From assembly GCF_007922615.2 (NCBI RefSeq), contig NZ_CP042301.2, positions 1,364,001 to 1,428,000 of the forward strand: a stretch of 64,000 nt of DNA, written 5' to 3'. This DNA is from Nitratireductor mangrovi. GTDB lineage: Bacteria > Pseudomonadota > Alphaproteobacteria > Rhizobiales > Rhizobiaceae. A program made the position numbers and the translations under genes. Below the pieces are notes generated by a model. That model made no database searches. It had not been told where the DNA came from and saw nothing but the letters and a program-made list of their open reading frames with translations. Of this stretch, positions 1 to 11,426 are shown in pieces. Position 1 is the stretch's first letter, and the number at the start of each line of letters is the position of its first letter.

Positions 1-26
1 CGTGGCGCGTCGAGATGGAGCGCTGA
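1..26 (+). CDS. C-terminal end of an upstream gene, probably the importer's ATP-binding subunit
   Basis: One reading frame runs in from the window edge and ends WRVEMER with a TGA at 24-26, two bases before the permease start at 28. In rhizobial glycerol importers the gene before the first permease is an ABC ATPase (GlpT), and a short acidic or basic tail like this fits. Only seven codons are visible, so identity rests on context. Its last codons (GGAG at 18-21) also supply the ribosome binding site of the next gene. Confidence 0.4.
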
Positions 27-27
27 G

Positions 28-891
28 ATGACCAAGACCTGGAACAACAAGGCCTGGTTCATGGTGCTGCCGGTGCTGGCGCTGGTGGCTTTCAACGCCA
101 TCATCCCGCTGATGACGGTGGTCAACTATTCGGTCCAGGAGACCTTCGGCAACAATCTGTTCTTCTTCGAAGGCGTGAAGTGGTACCGCGAGGTGCTGGC
201 GTCCGAACGCTTCCACGCCTCGCTGCTGCGCCAGTTTGCCTTCACCTTCATCATCATCGCGATCGAGATCCCGCTCGGCGTCGCGATCGCGCTGACGATG
301 CCGCGCGAGGGCCGCTGGGTCTCGGTCTGCCTGGTGCTGATGGCGCTGCCGCTGCTGATCCCGTGGAACGTGGTCGGCGCCATGTGGAACATCATGGCAC
401 TGCCCGACATCGGCCTGCTCGGCCACACGCTGCGCGAACTCGGCATCAACTACAACTTCACCCGGCAGCCATTCTCGGCCTGGTTCACCATCGTGCTGAT
501 GGACGTCTGGCACTGGACCTCGCTGGTGGTGCTTTTGGCCTATGCCGGCCTGCGTTCGATCCCCGACGCCTATTACCAGGCGGCCAAGATCGACGGCGCG
601 TCGTCCTGGTCGGTGTTCCGCTACATCCAGCTTCCGAAGATGAAGCGTGTGCTGACCATCGCCGTGCTGCTGCGTTTCATGGATTCCTTCATGATCTACA
701 CGGAGCCGTTCGTGCTCACCGGCGGCGGGCCCGGCAACGCCACGACGCTGCTTTCGATCGACCTGGTCAAGGCCGCGCTCGGCGAGTTCAACCTCGGCAT
801 CGCTGCCGCCATGTCGATCATCTACTTCCTGATGACGCTTCTGGTGTGCTGGGTCTTCTACACGCTGATGATGCGGGGAGAGGAACAATGA
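28..891 (+). CDS. glpP: Glycerol/glycerol-3-phosphate ABC importer, permease subunit 1
   Basis: Inner-membrane permease of a carbohydrate-type ABC importer, 287 residues, MetI-like fold with about six membrane segments starting near residue 12. The cytoplasmic coupling loop lies at about residues 180-200 (AAKIDGASSWSVFRYIQLP) and contacts the ATPase. It overlaps the second permease by 4 bp (ATGA at 888-891), so the two are translationally coupled. The glycerol assignment comes from the neighbours: a GlpV-type binding protein and glycerol kinase downstream, as in the Rhizobium leguminosarum glp operon. The fold is certain; the substrate is inferred. Confidence 0.88.
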   Translation: MTKTWNNKAWFMVLPVLALVAFNAIIPLMTVVNYSVQETFGNNLFFFEGVKWYREVLASERFHASLLRQFAFTFIIIAIEIPLGVAIALTMPREGRWVSVCLVLMALPLLIPWNVVGAMWNIMALPDIGLLGHTLRELGINYNFTRQPFSAWFTIVLMDVWHWTSLVVLLAYAGLRSIPDAYYQAAKIDGASSWSVFRYIQLPKMKRVLTIAVLLRFMDSFMIYTEPFVLTGGGPGNATTLLSIDLVKAALGEFNLGIAAAMSIIYFLMTLLVCWVFYTLMMRGEEQ

Positions 892-1688
892 GGTCGTTCC
901 GCTGGATCGTGCCGACCGTCTACATCATCTTCCTGATGCTGCCGATCTACTGGCTCCTGAACATGTCGTTCAAGACCACCAACGAGATTCTCGGCGGCTT
1001 CAGCTTCTGGCCGCGCAACTTCACCGTCGACAGTTATGTCGAGATCCTCACCAACCCGGTCTGGTACAACGGTTACATCAGCTCGATCAGCTATGTGGTT
1101 CTGAACACGGTGATTTCGGTCGCCGCGGCACTGCCGGCGGCCTATGCCTTCTCGCGCTACCGCTTCCTCGGCGACAAGCATCTGTTCTTCTGGCTCTTGA
1201 CCAATCGCATGGCGCCGCCGGCGGTGTTCGCGCTGCCCTTCTACCAGCTCTATTCGGCGATCGAACTGTTCGACACGCCGCTGGCTGTGGCGCTGGCGCA
1301 TTGCCTCTTCAACATCCCGCTGGCGGTCTGGATCCTGGAAGGCTTCATGTCGGGCGTGCCGAAGGAGATCGACGAGACCGCCTATATCGATGGCTATTCC
1401 TGGCCGCGCTTCTTCGTGAAGATCTTCATGCCGCTGATCGCGTCGGGCATCGGCGTCACCGCCTTCTTCTGCTTCATGTTCTCGTGGGTGGAGATGCTGC
1501 TCGCCAAATCGCTGACGGCGGTCGACGCCAAGCCGATCGCGGCGGTGATGACACGCACGGCGTCGACATCGGGCTACGAACTCGGCCTGCTCGCGGCCGC
1601 CGGCGTGCTGACGATCGTGCCCGGCGCCTTGGTCATCTATTTCGTGCGCAACTACATCGCCAAGGGCTTTGCCCTGGGCCGCGTCTGA
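888..1688 (+). CDS. glpQ: Glycerol/glycerol-3-phosphate ABC importer, permease subunit 2
   Basis: Second MetI-like permease subunit, 266 residues, first membrane segment at about residues 5-25. The coupling loop reads KEIDETAYIDGYSWPRFF, the EAA-type contact to the ATPase. The frame is open upstream to 180, but the ATG at 888 is chosen because it overlaps the previous stop, the N-terminus then matches the family (RSFRWIVPTVYIIF), and GGGGAGAGGA at 875-884 is a good ribosome binding site. It pairs with the permease at 28-891 to form the channel. Confidence 0.88.
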   Translation: MRSFRWIVPTVYIIFLMLPIYWLLNMSFKTTNEILGGFSFWPRNFTVDSYVEILTNPVWYNGYISSISYVVLNTVISVAAALPAAYAFSRYRFLGDKHLFFWLLTNRMAPPAVFALPFYQLYSAIELFDTPLAVALAHCLFNIPLAVWILEGFMSGVPKEIDETAYIDGYSWPRFFVKIFMPLIASGIGVTAFFCFMFSWVEMLLAKSLTAVDAKPIAAVMTRTASTSGYELGLLAAAGVLTIVPGALVIYFVRNYIAKGFALGRV

Positions 1689-1709
1689 CGGCTGCAAGGA
1701 GGACGGATC

Positions 1710-1991
1710 ATGGACCTCACATGGATGGCCTGGACCTGGCAGACGGCGGCCTTCTTCGCCTTCATCGCGCTGGCGCTGAGCGCCATGACGCTGTGGGAAT
1801 GGGCGCGGCCGGGCGGCGGCCCGCGCCATGGCGTCCTCGGTCTCGAGACGACCAGGGGCGACCGGCTGTTCATTTCGCTGCTCGGCAGCGCCTACATCCA
1901 CCTCGCATGGCTCGCCTTCACCGGCGCGCCGCTGTGGGGTGCCACCATCGTTGCGATCGTCTTTGCCCTGGCGGTGTTCCGCTGGGTCTGA
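1710..1991 (+). CDS. Small DUF2160 integral membrane protein of the glycerol importer operon
   Basis: 93 residues with about three hydrophobic segments (near residues 8-28, 52-70 and 72-92) and almost no soluble part. This DUF2160-type protein occurs between the permeases and the binding protein in rhizobial glycerol importers (GlpU position). Its function is not known; an accessory membrane subunit is the obvious guess from operon position. It starts 21 bp after the permease stop with AAGGAGGA at 1696-1703 as a strong ribosome binding site. Confidence 0.75.
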   Translation: MDLTWMAWTWQTAAFFAFIALALSAMTLWEWARPGGGPRHGVLGLETTRGDRLFISLLGSAYIHLAWLAFTGAPLWGATIVAIVFALAVFRWV

Positions 1992-2007
1992 GGCGTTTGC
2001 GATGAAT

Positions 2008-2077
2008 CGCCTTCGATGGCGGATACGGGCCCTGGTCCCGCCCGCCGCCGAAGGCGCCACCGGCGAAAATCGCCTTC
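2008..2077 (+). other. Intercistronic inverted repeats before glpV
   Basis: CGCCTTCG at 2008-2015 is the exact complement of CGAAGGCG at 2049-2056. A second CGCCTTC at 2071-2077 could pair with the same GAAGGCG, and GGCGA-AAA-TCGCC at 2062-2074 is a small hairpin of its own. The three-way arrangement sits in the 160-bp gap between the membrane protein and the binding protein gene. Such structures often stabilise the downstream mRNA end so that the binding protein is made in excess; that role is inferred. Confidence 0.5.
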
Positions 2078-2151
2078 CATACGCGCATGGAGGGAGAGGA
2101 TCGTCACTCGAAGGTTTCGATCGAAACCGCAACTTTGTTGGGAGGATAGCA

Positions 2152-3882
<1,731 letters not shown>

Positions 3883-3922
3883 GCCGGCGCTTGGCGGGAG
3901 GGTTTTCCCGCGCCACAATCAG

Positions 3923-3950
3923 GGGAGACGGCCACGGCCGTCTCCCTTTT
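3923..3950 (+). terminator. Intrinsic terminator between glpV and glpK
   Basis: GGGAGACGG (3923-3931) and CCGTCTCCC (3938-3946) form a perfect 9-bp stem with a 6-base loop, followed by TTTT. A weaker hairpin, GCGGGA/TCCCGC at 3894-3911, precedes it. The element ends or attenuates the transporter transcript before glpK. Confidence 0.8.
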
Positions 3951-3981
3951 GCAAGAAGGACCGTTTTCGGGGGGAGGACGC

Positions 3982-5469
<1,488 letters not shown>

Positions 5470-5559
5470 CATCGTCGCTTTCGGCGGGAATACTTACGGC
5501 CAGCCAGCCGAAGAGGGGTTGGTCGAGCCGATGCCGAAACGGCTATCATCCTGCGCAGC

Positions 5560-5589
5560 TTGACTTTTCTTCTTGGCAGTCGGTACGTT
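5560..5589 (+). promoter_or_regulatory. Candidate promoter of the OpuAC-type binding protein gene
   Basis: TTGACT at 5560-5565 and TACGTT at 5584-5589 are separated by 18 bp and lie 27 bp before the start codon. The -35 is close to consensus, the -10 is poor. Confidence 0.35.
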
Positions 5590-5615
5590 TTGCTTGCGGT
5601 AGGAGGAACGGTACG

Positions 5616-6569
5616 ATGCGGAATGCGATCATTGCCGCAGGCATCATCGCGATGGCGAGCCTGCAAGGTGCTGGCGCGGCTGCTGCGGCCGATCTGGTCA
5701 TCGCCATGCCCAACTGGCCGTCGGGCCAGGCGACCGCCAACATTCTCAAGGAAAGCGTCGAGAAGCAGTTCGGGCTTTCGGTCGAAGTGCGCGAACTGGG
5801 CACGCTGACCGCCTTCGCCGGTCTCGATTCCGGTGAAATCGACATCCACCCCGAGGTGTGGCGGCCCAACCTCGACGATCTGATCAAGCGCTATGCCGTC
5901 GACCGCGGCTCGGTCACCCTGAGCATATTCGGCGTGCCGGCATGGCAAGGCCTGTGCGCCACGCCGGAGGCGGCGCTTTCCGGCATCACCGCCGTCTCCG
6001 ATCTCACCGATCCGGAAAAGACGGCGATGCTCGATACCGATGGCGACGGCTTGGGCGAGTTGTGGATCGGCGCGCCAACCTGGTCGTCGACCGGGATCGA
6101 GCGCGTCCGCGCCAACAGCTACGGATACGCGCCCCACATGACGCTGGTCGAGGCCGAGGAAGAGGTGGCGATGGCCGCGGTCGATGCCGCCGTGGCGACA
6201 AGCCGCCCGATGGTGTTCGCCTGCTATGCGCCGCATCACGTGTTCAAGCTGCACGACGTGGTACGACTGGAGGAGCCGGAATACGACCGCGCCAAATGGC
6301 AGATCGTGTCGGCTGCCGACGACCCGTTGTGGATTTCGAAGTCGACAGCATCGACAGGCTGGAACATCGCGCACTTCCACATCGCCTATGCGTCGAGCCT
6401 TGCCGAGGAGCGTCCGGACGTGGCCGCCTTCCTGGAAAAGGTCGACTTCACGCCGGCGGAAATCACCGAGATGACCTACGCTCTTTCGGTCGATCGCAAG
6501 GAACCGGCCGCCTATGCCGAGCAATGGGTCGCCGCGCATGAGGAAAGGGTTCGCGGGTGGGCGAAATGA
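5616..6569 (+). CDS. OpuAC-family periplasmic binding protein (glycine betaine/choline type), orphan
   Basis: Substrate-binding component of a quaternary-amine-type ABC importer. 317 residues with a signal peptide at about 1-24 ending in a run of alanines. The mature part starts VIAMPNWPSGQATANIL and has GEIDIHPEVWRPN near residue 75, typical of OpuAC proteins. ATG 5616 follows AGGAGG at 5601-5606. No ATPase or permease gene is nearby, so it must use a transporter encoded elsewhere or act in sensing. It overlaps the L,D-transpeptidase gene by 4 bp, an unusual partner. The ligand cannot be read from sequence. Confidence 0.82.
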   Translation: MRNAIIAAGIIAMASLQGAGAAAAADLVIAMPNWPSGQATANILKESVEKQFGLSVEVRELGTLTAFAGLDSGEIDIHPEVWRPNLDDLIKRYAVDRGSVTLSIFGVPAWQGLCATPEAALSGITAVSDLTDPEKTAMLDTDGDGLGELWIGAPTWSSTGIERVRANSYGYAPHMTLVEAEEEVAMAAVDAAVATSRPMVFACYAPHHVFKLHDVVRLEEPEYDRAKWQIVSAADDPLWISKSTASTGWNIAHFHIAYASSLAEERPDVAAFLEKVDFTPAEITEMTYALSVDRKEPAAYAEQWVAAHEERVRGWAK

Positions 6570-7261
6570 TGGCTGACAAGATGCAGGGCCGCGCCGGCCG
6601 GCCGGCACGACGCAGGCTTTCCCTCGCTTTGGTGGCGACGGCTCTGGGGCTCGGCACCGTGGCGGCGCTCGCCGCGGGCACGCAGATCTTCGATCCCAAG
6701 ACGCGGACCTGGATCGACTACGACCGCAAGAAGGCGCACCAATACTACGCCGCGCACGGCCAGGTGCCGGAGGCCTTCCGCCGCCAGCTCGTCAAGTTCC
6801 GCACGGCGGAAAAGCCGGGCACGATCATCATCGACGGCAACCAGCATTTCCTCTACCTCGTGCAGCCCGGCCACAAGGCGATCCGCTACGGCATCGGGGT
6901 CGGCCGCGAGGGCTTCGGCTGGGCCGGGATCGTCAAGATCGGGCGCACGGCGGAGTGGCCGACATGGACGCCGCCGGCCGAGATGGTGGCGCGTGATCCC
7001 AATGCGGCCAAATGGGCCGGCGGCATGCCGGGCGGCCCAAGCAATCCGCTCGGCGCGCGCGCGCTTTACCTCTACGAAGGCGGCCAAGACACCATCTATC
7101 GCATTCATGGCACGCCGGAGCCGTGGACGATCGGGCTCGACGTGTCGTCAGGCTGCATCCGCATGAACAATGACGACGTCGTGCATCTGCACGAGCGCAT
7201 CCAGGTCGGAGCCAAGGTGATCGTGCTCATGCAGGGGGCCGCGCTCTACAAGGGCGTCTGA
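6566..7261 (+). CDS. L,D-transpeptidase, YkuD family
   Basis: Periplasmic cross-linking enzyme that forms 3-3 peptide bridges in peptidoglycan or attaches proteins to it. 231 residues with an N-terminal basic stretch and hydrophobic signal segment (about residues 16-38). The YkuD catalytic region holds HGTPEP and, about a dozen residues on, SSGCIRMNNDD; His and Cys are the active residues. ATG 6566 overlaps the previous stop (ATGA); a second ATG follows directly and a GTG at 6557 is also in frame. Rhizobiales carry many such enzymes and anchor outer-membrane proteins with them. Confidence 0.92.
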   Translation: MMADKMQGRAGRPARRRLSLALVATALGLGTVAALAAGTQIFDPKTRTWIDYDRKKAHQYYAAHGQVPEAFRRQLVKFRTAEKPGTIIIDGNQHFLYLVQPGHKAIRYGIGVGREGFGWAGIVKIGRTAEWPTWTPPAEMVARDPNAAKWAGGMPGGPSNPLGARALYLYEGGQDTIYRIHGTPEPWTIGLDVSSGCIRMNNDDVVHLHERIQVGAKVIVLMQGAALYKGV

Positions 7262-7295
7262 GGCAGCGGGAGCCGTCAAGCTGGAAGGGGAAGCA

Positions 7296-7628
7296 ATGCC
7301 GTCATCGAGATTGGAAACCGCCACCACAAAGCGCGCGGCGTTGCTCGTGGTCGCTGCCATGGCGATCGCGCCGCTTGCCGGCTGCATGTCGACGCCGGCG
7401 CCCCAGGAACAGGCGCGCAATACGCTGAACACCGCGCCGGCCGACCTGCAGCTTCTGTGCGCCAGTGCCGCAGCCGAGGCGATGGGCGCCGACAGCGACA
7501 AGACCTTGCCGGTCGCTTCGCGCCAGCTCGACAGCAAGAACTATCAGGTCGACGTCGATGCCGCCGGCCAGAAGACCTCCTGCATCGTCGATACCGACGG
7601 CAACGTGAAGTCTGTCCAGCCGGCCTGA
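7296..7628 (+). CDS. Small hypothetical lipoprotein
   Basis: 110 residues. A hydrophobic segment (LLVVAAMAIAPLAGC, about residues 15-29) ends in a lipobox LAGC, so Cys29 should be lipidated after signal cleavage. The rest is a short soluble domain with two further cysteines (LLCASAA and KTSCIVD) that could form a disulfide in the periplasm. No enzymatic motif is seen. A perfect bidirectional terminator follows 18 bp after the stop. ATG 7296 has GGAAGGGGAAG at 7281-7291 as ribosome binding site. Confidence 0.72.
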   Translation: MPSSRLETATTKRAALLVVAAMAIAPLAGCMSTPAPQEQARNTLNTAPADLQLLCASAAAEAMGADSDKTLPVASRQLDSKNYQVDVDAAGQKTSCIVDTDGNVKSVQPA

Positions 7629-7646
7629 CAAGGCCTTTGAAAGCCA

Positions 7647-7679
7647 GAAAGTCCGGGGCGCGATGCGCCCCGGACTTTC
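7647..7679. terminator. Bidirectional terminator between convergent genes
   Basis: GAAAGTCCGGGGCGC (7647-7661), loop GAT, and its exact complement 7665-7679 make a perfect 15-bp stem. A/T ends on both sides let it serve the lipoprotein gene (plus) and the BA14K-like gene (minus). Confidence 0.85.
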
Positions 7680-7688
7680 ATCGTTTCC

Positions 7689-8231
7689 TCAATAATAGGG
7701 CGAGATGCACTGGCGGCGCGGGCCCTCATAGGGCTGGAAGCTATTGTCGCGCAGCCGGTACGACCGGTAGCGGTCGAAACACCAGTCGACATGCGCCTCG
7801 TTCAGCTGCGTGCGCGGGCCGTCATTGATCGCGCCGGTGATGATGGCGCCGGCGATGAAGGCGGCCGCCGGGAACCACCAGCCGTCATATTCGCGGTAGC
7901 CGGGCCGGCGGTGGCGATAGCCGCGATGGCCGTTGAGGTAGAAGTGATCGCCACGGCGATGCAGGCGGCGATGGTCACGGCGCGCCTCGCGGCGATCGCG
8001 GCGGAACTCGCGCCTGAACTCGCGGCGGTCACGACGGAAGTCGCGCCCATCGAAGTTGCGGCCGCCACGGTGGCGGCGAATGAACGCGTCCGGACCCTGC
8101 ACGGTTGTCACCGCGCTTTCGGGCGCACGCGGCGCGAAGTTCATCGATGCCGCCTGGGCTGGAACGATGCTCGAACCGGCGATGGCAAGCGCCACGCCGC
8201 CGGCAAGCCATGATTTGAAGAGCGTTTTCAT
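7689..8231 (-). CDS. BA14K-like envelope protein with an arginine-rich repeat region
   Basis: 180 residues. The C-terminal 35 residues (HVDWCFDRYRSYRLRDNSF, then CISPYY) are the BA14K signature, named for a Brucella immunoreactive protein. A signal peptide covers about residues 1-28. Between lies a very basic section (roughly residues 50-95) of imperfect repeats of RRDRREFRREF type, then a hydrophobic segment (FPAAAFIAGAIITGAI). Three ATG codons stand in a row (8237, 8234, 8231); the last is chosen because CAGGAG then has a 6-base spacing. Function is unknown; binding to anionic glycans or membranes is a guess from the charge. Confidence 0.82.
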   Translation of the reverse strand: MKTLFKSWLAGGVALAIAGSSIVPAQAASMNFAPRAPESAVTTVQGPDAFIRRHRGGRNFDGRDFRRDRREFRREFRRDRREARRDHRRLHRRGDHFYLNGHRGYRHRRPGYREYDGWWFPAAAFIAGAIITGAINDGPRTQLNEAHVDWCFDRYRSYRLRDNSFQPYEGPRRQCISPYY

Positions 8232-8357
8232 CATCATCTCCTGGGCAAGGTTGTCGTGTCCCTTCGCATCGAAACGGCTGGCGGGCAGGCTGGTTCCGCA
8301 GGAACAACCTCAGGCAGGGAGACGAACGCTTCCGCGAAGGCGCCGGCGCGGAGATCG

Positions 8358-9497
8358 CTAATCGGAAAAAAGGATCGAGACCATGTTGCCCGGATGGCGC
8401 TCGATGCGGCCGGCAAGGTCGAGCTCGAGCAGCACCATGAAAACCTGCGCCGGGTGAAGGCCGGTGTGGCGAATGATGTCGTCGACCGGCACGGGCGTCG
8501 GTCCGAGCGTCTCGATGACGCGGGCGCGATCATCGTCGCCGGGCGGCGGCGTCGCGGCAAAGTCCGGCGGCTCATCGAATTCCTCGGACGGCGGCGGCGG
8601 CCGGCCGAGCAAGGGCGCCACCTGCTCGATGACGTCGCGCGCCTCGGTGACCAGGAGCGCGCCATCCTTCAGGAGCCCGTTGGTGCCGGCCGCGCGCGGA
8701 TCGAGCGGCGAGCCGGGCACGGCGCAGACCAGCCGGCCCATCTCGCCGGCGAGCCGCGCCGAGATCAGCGAGCCGGAGCGCAACGCCGCCTCGACCACGA
8801 CAAGGGCATGGGCGCTGCCGGCAATGAGGCGGTTGCGGCGCGGAAAGTCGCGGGCGCGGGGTTCCCAGCCGAACGGCATCTCGGTGACGATGGCGCCGCC
8901 ACGCTCCGGAATTTCGTCGTAGAGCGCGCGATTTTCCGGCGGATAGGGCCTGTCGATCCCGCCTGCCAGGACGGCGATCGTGCCGGTAGGCAATGCGCCC
9001 TGATGGGCGGCCGCGTCGATGCCGCGCGCCAGACCGGAGGCTACCGCGAAGCCCTCGCTCCCGAGTGCTGCGGCCATGTTTCGTGCGATCTTGATGCCTG
9101 ACAACGAGGCGTTGCGGGCACCGACGATGGCAACGGCCGGCAGATCGAAGACGGCGGGTTCGCCCCTGACCGCGATCAGCGGCGGCGGATGCTCCATGAC
9201 CTTGAGCAGCGGCGGATAACCGGGCTCGCCGAGGGCGATCAGCCGTGCACCGAACCGGGCAAGGGCGGCAAGTTCCGCCTCGGCATCCTCCTCGGTGCAG
9301 ATTTTCATGGGACGGGACGCGCCGCCGCTGCGCATCAGGCGGGGCAGGGCGTCGAGGGCCGCGTCGGCCGAACCGAAGCGGTTGATCAGGTCGCGAAAGG
9401 TGGCCGGGCCGACATTTTCGGTGCGGATGAGCCGGAGCCAGTTGAGCCTCTGGCGGTCGCTTAGGCGACGCTGTCCCGCGGCCCCGCCGGCGTTCAC
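8358..9497 (-). CDS. dprA: DNA-processing protein DprA
   Basis: Cytoplasmic protein that binds incoming single-stranded DNA and loads RecA in natural transformation. 379 residues: an N-terminal helical part, a Rossmann-like core from about residue 125 ([13 protein letters not shown], then [16 protein letters not shown]), and a C-terminal winged-helix domain (about 305-379). The start is a GTG whose last two bases overlap the plsY stop (GTGA at 9494-9497), so it is translationally coupled to plsY. It is last in the pyrB-pyrC-plsY-dprA array. comEC, at 55523, is the other competence-type gene in the window. Confidence 0.93.
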   Translation of the reverse strand: MNAGGAAGQRRLSDRQRLNWLRLIRTENVGPATFRDLINRFGSADAALDALPRLMRSGGASRPMKICTEEDAEAELAALARFGARLIALGEPGYPPLLKVMEHPPPLIAVRGEPAVFDLPAVAIVGARNASLSGIKIARNMAAALGSEGFAVASGLARGIDAAAHQGALPTGTIAVLAGGIDRPYPPENRALYDEIPERGGAIVTEMPFGWEPRARDFPRRNRLIAGSAHALVVVEAALRSGSLISARLAGEMGRLVCAVPGSPLDPRAAGTNGLLKDGALLVTEARDVIEQVAPLLGRPPPPSEEFDEPPDFAATPPPGDDDRARVIETLGPTPVPVDDIIRHTGLHPAQVFMVLLELDLAGRIERHPGNMVSILFSD

Positions 9498-10108
9498 CCC
9501 TTCGCTCCGATGCGGGTCTCGGTACCGTTCAGCAGCCGGCCGATGTTGGCCCGGTGCTTGAAGAAGACGATCACGCTCATCAGCGTGAAGAGTTCGGCGG
9601 CCTGGACGAAGTTCAGGAGATAAAGCACAACCGGTACCGCGACCGCGGCGACCAGCGCGGCCAACGAGGAATAGCGCGTGACGAGCGCGACCCCGAGCCA
9701 GGCGACGGCGAAGGCGAGCGCGCCCTGCCAGGCGATGGCGACCAGCACGCCAAGATAGGTCGCCACGCCCTTGCCGCCCCTGAAGCCGAGCCAGACCGGG
9801 AAAAGATGCCCGAGAAAGGCGCCGAGGCCGGCCACGACCGCCTGGTCGGGCCCGTAGAGGCCGGCCAAGAGGACGGCGGCGCTGCCCTTCAGCGCGTCGA
9901 GCAGCAGGGTGAGGGCGGCAAGGCCCTTGTTGCCGGTGCGCAGGACATTGGTGGCGCCGATATTGCCGGAGCCGATCTTGCGCACGTCGCCGAGGCCAGC
10001 GGCGCGCGTTAGAATGAGCCCAAACGGGATCGAGCCGAGCAGGTAGCCGAAGACAAGCGCTGCGATGAGGTAGGGAAGGGCGAGTTGCCAGCTGATCGGA
10101 TCGGGCAT
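9494..10108 (-). CDS. plsY: Glycerol-3-phosphate acyltransferase PlsY
   Basis: Inner-membrane enzyme that transfers an acyl group from acyl-phosphate to sn-glycerol-3-phosphate, the first step of phospholipid synthesis. 204 residues, about five membrane segments. Family motifs are present: [10 protein letters not shown] near residue 21, [16 protein letters not shown] near 47, and FRGGKGVAT near 108. The frame is open further upstream to 10495 but ATG 10108 gives the standard N-terminus. It lies 31 bp after pyrC and overlaps dprA by 4 bp. Confidence 0.95.
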   Translation of the reverse strand: MPDPISWQLALPYLIAALVFGYLLGSIPFGLILTRAAGLGDVRKIGSGNIGATNVLRTGNKGLAALTLLLDALKGSAAVLLAGLYGPDQAVVAGLGAFLGHLFPVWLGFRGGKGVATYLGVLVAIAWQGALAFAVAWLGVALVTRYSSLAALVAAVAVPVVLYLLNFVQAAELFTLMSVIVFFKHRANIGRLLNGTETRIGAKG

Positions 10109-10139
10109 CGGATAATCCTGTCTGGGCCGTCGCCCGGTA

Positions 10140-11426
10140 TCAGGTTGTAAACACTGTGCGGCCTGCCACCATAGTTTGCAAGACCCGACCCTGCATGCGC
10201 GCGCCCTCGAACGACGTGTTCTTCGAGCGCGATCGAATGCCGGCCTCCTCGACGATCCAGGGTTCGTCGAGATTGACGACGATGAGGTCCGCCGGCGCGC
10301 CGGGTGCAAGCGAGCCGCCGGGCAGCCCGAACCGCTTCGCAGGCGCCGTCGACAGCAGTTCGACCAGGCGCATGAGCGGCACGTCGCCGGAATGATGCAA
10401 CCGCAGGGCAGCGGCAAGCAAGGTTTCCAGCCCGATCGCCCCGTCGGCGGCATCGGCAAACGGCAGACGTTTGGTGTCGACATCCTGCGGGTCATGCGAG
10501 GAAACGATGATATCGAGCGTTCCCTCGCGCACGGCCTCGATCATCGCCAGCCTGTCCTCCTCGGCCCGCAGCGGCGGCGACATGCGGAAGAAGGTCCGGT
10601 ATTCGCCGACGTCGTGTTCGTTCAGCGAAAGGTGGTTGATGGTGACCGCGGCGGTCACGTCGGCATGGTCCTGCTTGGCGCGGGCGATCGCGGCCGCCGA
10701 AAGCGCGGTCGAGATCGAGGCGGCATGGTAGGAGGCGCCGGTAAGCCGGGCGAGGTAAAGGTCGCGCTCGAGCGGGATCGCCTCAGCCTCGCGCGGCACG
10801 CCGGGCAGGCCGAGCCAGCTGGCAAAAAGCCCTTCGTTCATGACGCCGGCGGCGGCGAGGTCGCGGTCCTGCGTCATGTGCGAGACGACGATGCCGAAAT
10901 CGCTGGCGTAAGTCAGCGCCCGGCGCATGACCAGCGAATTGGCGATGGTGCGGCGGCCGTCGGAAAGCGCGACGGCACCGGCCGCCGAGAGCAGCCCGAA
11001 CTCGGTGATCTCGCGCCCCTCGAGATGGCGCGTGATCGCCGCGGCCGGGTGAATGTTGACGCTGGCCGTGTCGCGGGCGGTGCGCAGCACGAACTCGACC
11101 AGCGACACGTCGTCGATGATCGGATCGGTGTCCGGCATCATGACGAGCGACGTGACGCCGCCGGCGGCGGCCGCCGCGCTCGCCGAGGCCATGGTCTCGC
11201 GGTGCTCGGCGCCCGGTTCGGAAATGAAGACCTTGGCGTCGATCAGGCCGGGCATGACGGCGCGGCCGCGGCAGTCGACGATCTCGGCGCCGTCGGGCGT
11301 GCCCTGGTTGGCCGCGCCGGCGCCAGCGGCGGCGATCGTGTCGCCGTCGACGATCACGGTGCCGCGTTCGTCGAGGCCGCGCGACGGGTCGATCACCCGC
11401 GCATTGGTGAAGGCGGTGACCGTCAT
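10140..11426 (-). CDS. pyrC: Dihydroorotase-like protein lacking the metal-binding histidines (PyrC' type)
   Basis: 428 residues with the amidohydrolase layout of type I dihydroorotase: PGLID at about 59-63, [16 protein letters not shown] at 87-102, [15 protein letters not shown] near 329. The HxH metal motif that should follow PGLID is K65-V66-F67, and the usual DHAPH motif is S310-H311-D312-P313-Q314, so both metal ligands and the catalytic Asp look absent. It is like the inactive partner (PyrC' or PyrX) that supports the aspartate carbamoyltransferase complex in other bacteria. It overlaps pyrB by 4 bp. I infer a structural role, with active dihydroorotase elsewhere. Confidence 0.85.
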   Translation of the reverse strand: MTVTAFTNARVIDPSRGLDERGTVIVDGDTIAAAGAGAANQGTPDGAEIVDCRGRAVMPGLIDAKVFISEPGAEHRETMASASAAAAAGGVTSLVMMPDTDPIIDDVSLVEFVLRTARDTASVNIHPAAAITRHLEGREITEFGLLSAAGAVALSDGRRTIANSLVMRRALTYASDFGIVVSHMTQDRDLAAAGVMNEGLFASWLGLPGVPREAEAIPLERDLYLARLTGASYHAASISTALSAAAIARAKQDHADVTAAVTINHLSLNEHDVGEYRTFFRMSPPLRAEEDRLAMIEAVREGTLDIIVSSHDPQDVDTKRLPFADAADGAIGLETLLAAALRLHHSGDVPLMRLVELLSTAPAKRFGLPGGSLAPGAPADLIVVNLDEPWIVEEAGIRSRSKNTSFEGARMQGRVLQTMVAGRTVFTT

